In this document: positions 58,180 to 64,000 of the stretch, one piece after another
Numbering within the stretch: the stretch's first letter is position 1
Layout: every line of letters starts with the position of its first letter
Assembly (NCBI RefSeq): GCF_020084865.1
Contig: NZ_CP071953.1
Coordinates: 2,480,001 to 2,544,000 of the forward strand
Reading direction: 5' to 3'
Length of the DNA stretch: 64,000 nucleotides
Source of the DNA: Candidatus Kaistella beijingensis
Lineage (GTDB): Bacteria; Bacteroidota; Bacteroidia; Flavobacteriales; Weeksellaceae
Position numbers and translations under genes: made by a program
Notes under the pieces: model-generated
Databases searched by the model: none
What the model saw: only the letters and a program-made list of their open reading frames with translations
What the model was told of the DNA's origin: nothing

Positions 58180-60006
58180 TTAAAAGTTAATGAACAAGTT
58201 AGCGCTGTAATTTCTTTTTGGCAGAGGAAAATAAGCGGTTGTTTCGTAGATTTCGTCAAACACATTATTTACCTTAAAACCTAAACGATAGATTTTTAGA
58301 ACCGTGAAATTTAATCCTGCATTCATCACAAAATAGGGTTGAATAGCACTGCTCAATTTTTCATCGGAAGTGGTGAAAGTCAGTCCATTATACATTCCCT
58401 GTAAAAATATTTCCGCGAAATCATAACCGTAGGAAGAATTTCCAAAGATTTTATATTTCGGGACGTAAGTGAGAAATTGATGGGTTTCCAAATCTTTTGA
58501 ATGCGTGAAAACATATCCCGCTGAAATTTTTGCTTTGTTTTTTCCAAAACTTTTTTCAAAATCGAGTTGAGATTCTAAACCGTAACTTTCAACTTTGCTG
58601 GTGTTGATCGGTGACGCAATTCCCACCGAATTCGGTAACCAACGAATCATATTTTCAATCCTCATATAATAAGGAGTGAGGTTGAGCTTGAAACCTTTAT
58701 GTGCAAAATTATTTCCTAATTCTGCTTGATGCGAAACTTCAGATTTCAAGTTTAAATTTCCGCCCGGTTTCCAATACAAATCGTTGAAACTGGGATACCT
58801 GAAATTTTTAGAAAAGTTGAAAACAGCAGAATACCAATCAGTTGCTTTAAATTTTCCCGAAAAAGAATAAATAAACGGACTTTCAATTTTCTCCACAAAA
58901 TCTTTTTTTGCACCTATTTCAAAATAGAATTTTTGATTCGGAATCCAACGGAGCAAACCCGCAAACGAACCTGCATTTCTACTCACGTCTTTGATTCCCG
59001 ATTGGTAACCTTCCGCTTTGTTTAACTGATATTCAGCGATGAGGTTTAAGGCAATTTTGTCGTTGAATAAATAATTGAAATCATTTTTCGCAATGTAACT
59101 TTTTCCTGTTCCGCCGGTGCTTTTTGGTCGGTCAATGTAGGCAAAATACTGAAATTCTTCCTCAAGAAAAGCGAGCCGCAAAATGTTCTGCACTTTCATA
59201 GATTTAAAATCCCAACTCGCCAAACTCCTGAAATTGTTGGTTAAATATTTCGTTTTTGTGGCATATTCAGAAAAAATAGGGTAATGTTGAATTCCGCTGT
59301 ACAATTGCGTTTGCCAAGAAAAGGTGTTTTTCTGATTGATTTTGTAGCCGAAACCCAGGTTGAAAGTTTTGTTGCTGTATTGTCCGTTCAGATTGATGTA
59401 GTTTTTTTCGGGAACTTCATAGTCGTTTTCGCTTTCCACGTAATTTCCTGAAACTTTCACGCTGATTTTTTCGTCGCTGTAAGAGGATTTTAAAAATGTA
59501 TTTAAAGTTTTAAAGGAACCATATTCTGCAAATAAACTGTTATGAAAACCTTTATTAAAAGTCAACTCATTATTTAAGTGAATCGTTCCGCCGATTGCAG
59601 AGCTGCCGTAAATTACACTTCCGCCGCCTGATTTTACTTGCAGATTGTCATAACCAAGAAGGTTCAAATTATTAATATCGCCTTGTCCTAAAAATTGTGA
59701 ATTCACATTAATTCCGTTCCAAATAAATGCGGTTTGTTGCGCCGTAGTTCCACGGAAAGAAGGTGAGGAAACCATTCCACGACCGTTTTCTTTAATATAA
59801 ATCGGTGATTGAAAGCGCAGAACTTCTGAAAGATTCGTCGAATTTTTTAATAAATCTGCCTGCTCTAATTTTGATATTTTTTGAACTTTTTTGGAGCTAT
59901 TTAACTGATTGTCGAAAATGTAAACCGTGTCAATCGTTTTCTCTTGAGCAAAACCCCAAAAAGAAAAAAGCAGAAAGGCCGCCGAAAAAAGGTCAGTTTT
60001 AGTCAT
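58180..60006 (-). CDS. btuB: TonB-dependent receptor, BtuB-like (cobalamin)
   Basis: This 608-aa outer-membrane receptor has a signal peptide ending FWGFAQ, a plug domain (QADLLKNSTNLSEVLRFQSP; SSPSFRGTTAQQTAFIWNGI; GGGSVIYGSSAIGGTIHLN), and a beta barrel ending in a terminal phenylalanine (YSANLFINF). It imports vitamin B12 with energy from TonB-ExbBD. The specificity is inferred mainly from the cobalamin riboswitch upstream. The receptor lacks the N-terminal carboxypeptidase-like extension of SusC proteins. It is the first gene of a two-gene operon. Confidence 0.88.
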   Translation of the reverse strand: MTKTDLFSAAFLLFSFWGFAQEKTIDTVYIFDNQLNSSKKVQKISKLEQADLLKNSTNLSEVLRFQSPIYIKENGRGMVSSPSFRGTTAQQTAFIWNGINVNSQFLGQGDINNLNLLGYDNLQVKSGGGSVIYGSSAIGGTIHLNNELTFNKGFHNSLFAEYGSFKTLNTFLKSSYSDEKISVKVSGNYVESENDYEVPEKNYINLNGQYSNKTFNLGFGYKINQKNTFSWQTQLYSGIQHYPIFSEYATKTKYLTNNFRSLASWDFKSMKVQNILRLAFLEEEFQYFAYIDRPKSTGGTGKSYIAKNDFNYLFNDKIALNLIAEYQLNKAEGYQSGIKDVSRNAGSFAGLLRWIPNQKFYFEIGAKKDFVEKIESPFIYSFSGKFKATDWYSAVFNFSKNFRYPSFNDLYWKPGGNLNLKSEVSHQAELGNNFAHKGFKLNLTPYYMRIENMIRWLPNSVGIASPINTSKVESYGLESQLDFEKSFGKNKAKISAGYVFTHSKDLETHQFLTYVPKYKIFGNSSYGYDFAEIFLQGMYNGLTFTTSDEKLSSAIQPYFVMNAGLNFTVLKIYRLGFKVNNVFDEIYETTAYFPLPKRNYSANLFINF

Positions 60007-60043
60007 TGTCAGAACTTTTCCTCCGAAAGTTTTTTTAATTTAA

Positions 60044-60222
60044 AGTTAACTTTCAGCAAGGTCTCCTGACTTTCACTTTTCAACTCCTTCTCGCTTTTCG
60101 CAATGGATTGTTTGTTGAAAATTTTAATTCCGTCTTCGGTCTTCGGACTTCAGACTTCTCGTGATTTACAGTTGCGGGGACAGTTCGCGGATTTCACGCG
60201 ATTCCCTTTTCCGAAAGTGGTA
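60044..60222 (-). promoter_or_regulatory. Cobalamin riboswitch controlling btuB
   Basis: Reading the minus strand, conserved elements appear in order: AAAAGGGAA then GTGAAATCC (60188-60197), ACTGTCCCCGCAACTGTAA (60168-60186), and the B12 box AAGTCAGGAGACCTTGC (60057-60072). These are hallmarks of the adenosylcobalamin aptamer. A hairpin AACTTT-CGGAGGA-AAAGTT (60013-60031) lies just before the ATG. The riboswitch should shut off btuB and the BtuG-like gene when B12 is plentiful. Confidence 0.93.
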
Positions 60223-60230
60223 CAAAGATA
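60222..60230 (-). promoter_or_regulatory. -7 box of the btuB operon
   Basis: The minus strand reads TATCTTTGT, an exact -7 match. The transcript would begin near 60215, immediately ahead of the riboswitch. Confidence 0.65.
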
Positions 60231-60367
60231 GGATTTAAAGTACGAATTACGAAATGGAAATTACAAAAAGTGGTACGAGGTTCGAGATGCGAGTTTCGGC
60301 TTCTGAGATTTTGAAATACTTATTTAAAAAAAAGTTTTCTAGTTGCAGAAAGTGTTTTGTGATAAGA

Positions 60368-60452
60368 GATTCCTCGCTTTGCTCGGAATGACTTTTTTAT
60401 CAGTGTAGTGGGGAACCTGGAGCGGCGGCGAAGCCGCCGCTCCAAGTTCCCC
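60368..60452. repeat. GC-rich hairpin repeat between ppk1 and the B12 riboswitch
   Basis: A block gattcctcgctttgctcgga at 60368-60387 is followed by a 20-bp stem with one mismatch: ggggaacctGGAGCGGCGGC (60410-60429), GAA loop, GCCGCCGCTCC and aagttcccc (60433-60452). Its core matches the palindrome at 38547-38571 except at two bases. It lies 46 nt after the ppk1 stop codon, so it may end ppk1 transcripts. Between 60231 and 60367 only direct-repeat-like AT-rich text (gtacgaattacgaaatgg) is seen. Confidence 0.7.
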
Positions 60453-60498
60453 TAAAAAATCCCTCACTTCCAAAAATCTGCATGATGACCAATTGCAC

Positions 60499-62562
60499 CT
60501 ACGAACTTTTACTTTTCAAATAATGATACGTCTCAATCTGCGAACGGATGGGTTTTTTGCCCGTTTCCACGTATTCGTTCCTAAGTTTTTTGTCGAGAAT
60601 TCTCGCTTTCACATTGTCGCTTAACTGAATTTCTAAAATATCTTTGATTTCTTTTTTCAGATTTTTTTGGGTGATTTTTGCGGCAGCTTCAATTCGATAA
60701 TCGAGGTTTCTAGTCATCCAGTCGGCGGAAGAAATGTAAAGGTCTTCGCTTCCTTTGTTATAAAAATACATTACTCTTGCATGTTCCAAATACTCGTCAA
60801 CAATACTGATTGCCTGAATTTTCTCTTTAAATTCCTTCTGATTTACGGCACAATAAATTCCGCGGATAATCATTTTAATGACTACTCCTGCTTTTGCGGC
60901 CTCGTAAAGTTTGGTAATTAAATTCCTGTCACTCAATGAATTGGCTTTAATAATCATTTCCGCTTTTCTTCCTGCTTTTGCCTCTTCGATTTCTTTGTCG
61001 ATGTGGTGGATGATTTTTTCACGCATAAACTGTGGACAAACCAACAGATTTTTACAAGTTTTCAAGACCGGAATAATATCGTCTTTCGGTTTTCTCAACA
61101 CATTGAAAACTTTATTGATATCTGCCATAATTGCTCTGTCCGAAGTCATCAACAAATGGTCGCCGTAAATTTTCGCTGTCTTCTCATTGAAATTTCCCGT
61201 ACTTACAAATCCGTACTGAATCGTTTTGTTGTGAACTCTTTTCTTGATGACACACAATTTTGCATGAACTTTTTTGTTGGGAATTCCCATCAAAACTTTT
61301 ACGCCTTCCTGTTCCAAAATTTCTTTCCATTCCAAATTGCTTTCTTCATCGAATCTTGCACGCAATTCGAGCATCACCGTAACTTCTTTTCCGTTTCTTG
61401 CTGCGTTGATCAAAGCATTCACAATTTTGGAATTGCTTGCCAATCGATATGCTGTAATCTGAATGGATTTCACTTCGGGATCCATCGCTGCTTCACGCAT
61501 CAAATCGATAACGGGTGTATAAGTATGGTAAGGAAAAGTGAGCAGAACATCATGTTTCAGAATAACGTCGGTTATTCTTTTTCCCACAAATTCGGGATGG
61601 TCGAAAGAGGTTCGTTCTTCGGGTTTTTTATAGGCTTTAAAAACATCGGGAAAATCCATGAAATGGCGAAAATTATGAATTTTTCCACCAGGAATAATGC
61701 TGTCTTTTTTGGTTAAATTCAGTTTTCTAATGAGAAATTCTAAAAGCGCTTTATCCATTTCCTTATCGAAAACAAATCGTGTCGGTTTCCCTTTTCTTCG
61801 GGATTTGATGCCTTTTTCAATTTTTTCGGCAAGTGTGGTTTTGATGTCGTTATCTAAATCGAATTCTGCATCTTTAGTGACTTTAAAGCAATTTGCCTCG
61901 AAATCGTCGTAACCGAAATACGAAAAAATATGCGGAAGATTAAATGTAATTACATCTTCCAAAAGCATCACATTTTTTTCGTCTTTATCTTCGGAAGGAA
62001 GCAAAACGAATCTTCCGACAATTCGGGAAGGAATTTCAATAATTGCAAATTTACTTTCGTATTGCCATTTTTTTTTTCGCATTGCAATTCCGAGATAGAG
62101 CGATTTGTCCCTCAAATAAGGCATCGGAACATTTTCGTGGAGAAGGATAGGAATCACATTGCTTTCCACCACTTCGTCAAAATATTTTCGGACGAAAATT
62201 TTTTGTTCAGGAGTAAGGTTTTTGGAAGTTTTAATGAAAACCTTTTGTTCCGCCATTTCAATTTGGATTTTCCTCCAAGTCTTGTCGAAATTCTGCTGTT
62301 GTTTTATGACGATTTCATTAATATTCTGCAAAATCTTTGTCGGAGGCTGATAAAAAGATTCGGTAATAAATTTATCCTTAAAATCCATCGCACGCTTCAA
62401 ACCTGCAACACGAACTCGAAAAAACTCATCCAAATTATTGGAGAAAATTCCCAAAAAACGTATTCTCAAATGGAGCGGCACATTTTCGTCCATTGCTTCC
62501 TGTAAAACCCTCTCATTAAAGGCAAGCCACGTAATATCTCTCGGATTAAACTGATTCGGCAT
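60499..62562 (-). CDS. ppk1: Polyphosphate kinase 1
   Basis: PPK1 reversibly makes inorganic polyphosphate from ATP. The 687-aa protein has the N-terminal helical domain (NPRDITWLAFNERVLQEA), two phospholipase-D-like domains, and the phosphohistidine expected in KVHAKLCVIKKR near residue 436. QITAYRLASNSKIVNALI and ELRARFDEESNLEW carry substrate-contact residues. Length matches E. coli (688 aa). It is associated with the inner membrane. It has an exact promoter upstream (62585-62615). Confidence 0.95.
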   Translation of the reverse strand: MPNQFNPRDITWLAFNERVLQEAMDENVPLHLRIRFLGIFSNNLDEFFRVRVAGLKRAMDFKDKFITESFYQPPTKILQNINEIVIKQQQNFDKTWRKIQIEMAEQKVFIKTSKNLTPEQKIFVRKYFDEVVESNVIPILLHENVPMPYLRDKSLYLGIAMRKKKWQYESKFAIIEIPSRIVGRFVLLPSEDKDEKNVMLLEDVITFNLPHIFSYFGYDDFEANCFKVTKDAEFDLDNDIKTTLAEKIEKGIKSRRKGKPTRFVFDKEMDKALLEFLIRKLNLTKKDSIIPGGKIHNFRHFMDFPDVFKAYKKPEERTSFDHPEFVGKRITDVILKHDVLLTFPYHTYTPVIDLMREAAMDPEVKSIQITAYRLASNSKIVNALINAARNGKEVTVMLELRARFDEESNLEWKEILEQEGVKVLMGIPNKKVHAKLCVIKKRVHNKTIQYGFVSTGNFNEKTAKIYGDHLLMTSDRAIMADINKVFNVLRKPKDDIIPVLKTCKNLLVCPQFMREKIIHHIDKEIEEAKAGRKAEMIIKANSLSDRNLITKLYEAAKAGVVIKMIIRGIYCAVNQKEFKEKIQAISIVDEYLEHARVMYFYNKGSEDLYISSADWMTRNLDYRIEAAAKITQKNLKKEIKDILEIQLSDNVKARILDKKLRNEYVETGKKPIRSQIETYHYLKSKSS

Positions 62563-62584
62563 TTTCGATTTTTATTAGATTTCT

Positions 62585-62615
62585 CAAAAATAGAGAATTT
62601 GCCGACAAAGTCAAA
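62585..62615 (-). promoter_or_regulatory. Consensus promoter of ppk1
   Basis: On the minus strand TTTG (62615-62612), a 19-nt spacer and TATTTTTG (62592-62585) match exactly. The leader is about 15-20 nt. Confidence 0.8.
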
Positions 62616-62663
62616 CAGCCTCTGAAAAATTTAATATTGGTAAGAGTTGCGAGATACGAGTTT

Positions 62664-62700
62664 CAACTATTGCTCATTACTCATTGCTCATTTCTCCTCA
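62664..62700 (+). repeat. Micro-repeat upstream of the Crp/Fnr gene
   Basis: ttcaactattgctcattactcattgctcatttctcc is the reverse complement of the TAATGAGCAAT units seen elsewhere. It lies between the two divergent promoters. Confidence 0.6.
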
Positions 62701-62743
62701 AGAAAGTATGATTACAGTCATAGGCGCACATCTTAAATTTCGT

Positions 62744-62752
62744 TAACTTTGG
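62744..62752 (+). promoter_or_regulatory. -7 box of the Crp/Fnr gene
   Basis: TAACTTTGG matches TAnnTTTG, 13 nt before the ATG at 62766, giving a leader of only a few nt. Confidence 0.55.
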
Positions 62753-62765
62753 TGAAACTAAAAGT

Positions 62766-63362
62766 ATGTTTTCACGCGAAATTCTGTTGAAAAATAAGGT
62801 TGCTGTTTTGCACCTGAAAAAAAAGGACACCCTTTTCCGCGAGGATGAAAAGGCTGCGAATCTTTTTTACTTAGCAGAAGGTGAAATCAAAATCTACAAC
62901 ACCGATTCGGAGGGAAAGGAATTTTTGATTGAAAAAGTATCTTCTCATCATTTCCTCGGCGAACCGCCTTTTCTGTTGGGCGAAAGATATCCCGCAAACG
63001 CTGTAATTGCAAGTGATACTGCGGAGATTTTTAGATTTAGCGAAGAGAATTTTAAAAAATTCATGCTCGATAATCCAGAATCTTTGTTTGATTTTACGAA
63101 AGAAATTGCCAAAAAAGCCTACAACAAAACGATGAAGATGAAGTCCATCGTTCATCAAAATCCTAACGAACGAATCATCAATTTCCTTAAGCATTACAAG
63201 CGGAGTCTCGGTATCGAACCTTGTGAAAAAACCATGATCGATGTCACCCGAAAGGAGATGGCTAATTCTACAGGATTAGCGATAGAAACCGTGATTCGCA
63301 CAGTGAAAAAGATGGAACGCGAGGAAAAAATTGAACTTATCAATCATAAAATTTATTTTTAA
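62766..63362 (+). CDS. Crp/Fnr family transcriptional regulator
   Basis: This 198-aa DNA-binding regulator has an N-terminal cyclic-nucleotide-binding-like domain (LFREDEKAANLFYLAEGEIK; FLGEPPFLLGERYPANAVIA) and a C-terminal winged helix with EMANSTGLAIETVIRTVKKM as the recognition helix region. It lacks the N-terminal cysteine cluster of Fnr, so it probably does not sense oxygen through 4Fe-4S; the effector is unknown. It shares its last base with the start of the next gene (TAATG), so the two are translationally coupled. Confidence 0.9.
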   Translation: MFSREILLKNKVAVLHLKKKDTLFREDEKAANLFYLAEGEIKIYNTDSEGKEFLIEKVSSHHFLGEPPFLLGERYPANAVIASDTAEIFRFSEENFKKFMLDNPESLFDFTKEIAKKAYNKTMKMKSIVHQNPNERIINFLKHYKRSLGIEPCEKTMIDVTRKEMANSTGLAIETVIRTVKKMEREEKIELINHKIYF

Positions 63363-64000
63363 TGCAAAGAACCTTTTGGCTGAAATTTTCTATTTTTAAT
63401 TTCTTTTTGGTAGCGCTTCTCGGCGTTATTATGCGTTATAAAATCGCGTATTCATTTCCTTTTTTGGATCAGAAACATTTGCAGCAAGCACATTCGCATT
63501 TTGCGTTTTATGGTTGGATTACCAATGCAATTTATGTTTTGATCGCTTATTATTTAAGAAAAGTAAATCCTGAAATTAATTTGAAAAAATATGAAGCTTT
63601 AATTGTCGTCAATCTGCTTGCGTCTTTCGCTATGCTTGTAACTTTTATGTATGGAAGTTATTTTTGGGGATCGATCTTAGCGTCTGCCATTGCATTACTG
63701 GGCAGTTTTGTATTTTTCTTTTTCTTTATTCAGGATTCTAAAAAAATTCATGATGCATCAAAAATCTGGTTTTTGGGTGGATTGTTTTTTGCGGTGATTT
63801 CTTCAGTCGGCGTTATCAATTTGGGATACATGAAATCTACGAATAGCATGACAATGGACAAGTTTTTGGCTTCTGAATATTATTATCTTCATTACCAGTA
63901 CAACGGTTTCTTCATTTTTTCCTGCATCGGTTTGTTGTTGTTTTCTTTGAAGGAAGCAGGTTCTGGGATTTCCGAAAAGAAAAATAAACTGCTTTTTTGG
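63362..64000 (+). CDS. Polytopic membrane protein, cut by the window end
   Basis: The visible 213 residues start MQRTFWLKFSIFNFFLVALL and contain about six membrane helices. Two histidine-bearing stretches, QQAHSHFAFYGWITNAIYVL and HYQYNGFFIFSCIGLL, recall haem- or metal-linked membrane proteins such as NnrS or haem-copper oxidase subunits, but this is only a resemblance. It begins one nt inside the Crp/Fnr gene's stop codon, suggesting joint control. Function is unknown; the C-terminus lies outside the window. Confidence 0.7.
   Translation, partial: MQRTFWLKFSIFNFFLVALLGVIMRYKIAYSFPFLDQKHLQQAHSHFAFYGWITNAIYVLIAYYLRKVNPEINLKKYEALIVVNLLASFAMLVTFMYGSYFWGSILASAIALLGSFVFFFFFIQDSKKIHDASKIWFLGGLFFAVISSVGVINLGYMKSTNSMTMDKFLASEYYYLHYQYNGFFIFSCIGLLLFSLKEAGSGISEKKNKLLFW

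Noticed and set aside
61003..61716. A 237-codon plus-strand frame inside ppk1.
   Set aside because: It is fully antisense to a conserved enzyme and rich in Phe/Asn/His from reversed codons, with no initiation signals.
1..64000. CRISPR array, rRNA genes, prophage or integrase genes.
   Set aside because: None was found: no regularly spaced 25-40 nt direct repeats, no rRNA sequence, and no integrase, transposase or phage structural motifs among the coding regions.

Overview
The window is an AT-rich bacterial chromosome segment from the Bacteroidota, most likely Flavobacteriia/Weeksellaceae (Chryseobacterium-like). The evidence is the -33/-7 promoters of the form TTTG-N19-TAnnTTTG, the near absence of Shine-Dalgarno sequences, two type IX secretion (T9SS) cargo proteins with type A and type B C-terminal signals, the rpmB-rpmG-DUF4295 ribosomal operon, twin OmpA/TSP3 porins and a B12-riboswitch TonB receptor. 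There is no rRNA, CRISPR array or prophage, and one tRNA (Met, CAT). The genus is inference; gene content and strand are read from the sequence.

Layout. 0-6.6 kb: PLP aminotransferase, murB, proC, ribosomal proteins L28/L33 and DUF4295, then a PIN toxin-antitoxin module inserted before ftsY (its antitoxin has an in-frame stop), and a GlsB-type membrane protein. 6.6-14.8 kb: sppA, folK, two tandem OmpA-family proteins, recQ, fmt. 14.8-21.8 kb: a T9SS type B cargo, tsf, a small secreted protein, trmN6, a NtrY-like histidine kinase overlapping riboflavin synthase. 22-28 kb: pdxA, a GxxExxY nuclease-like gene framed by inverted repeats, DUF177-rpmF, accB-accC, ornithine aminotransferase. 28-34.4 kb: a surface-glycan cluster of four glycosyltransferase-type genes on the plus strand facing a minus-strand operon of a cupin, a polytopic membrane protein and a methyltransferase. 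34.6-45.8 kb: gltX, accA, a Dyp peroxidase, ftsE, rpmH (52 aa, easily missed), nrnA, DUF1304, an alpha/beta hydrolase, two related lipoproteins, dtd, a Rieske-like lipoprotein, greA and a HIT protein. 45.8-57 kb: clpX, a T9SS type A cargo with a small membrane protein, a TlpA-like thioredoxin, tRNA-Met, DUF3810, an FHS-type sugar transporter, an acyltransferase, GtrA and a CCA-adding enzyme. 57-64 kb: a cobalamin-riboswitch operon of a BtuB-like receptor and a BtuG-like surface lipoprotein, ppk1, a Crp/Fnr regulator and a truncated membrane protein.

Most genes are housekeeping. The unusual content is between them: (i) a 573-bp unit with 24-nt inverted ends (23/24 matching) around a GxxExxY gene, with a gene-less 122-bp relative upstream of the CCA-adding enzyme; (ii) several dispersed families of hairpin repeats, including two very GC-rich palindromes; (iii) a terminator-like hairpin in the greA leader; (iv) four genes whose -7-like box TAnnTTTAC ends 3-4 nt before the ATG, suggesting leaderless transcripts; (v) degenerate intergenic micro-repeats built from TAATGAG/ATAAG-like units. 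All were found by reading the sequence; none has been tested against databases.
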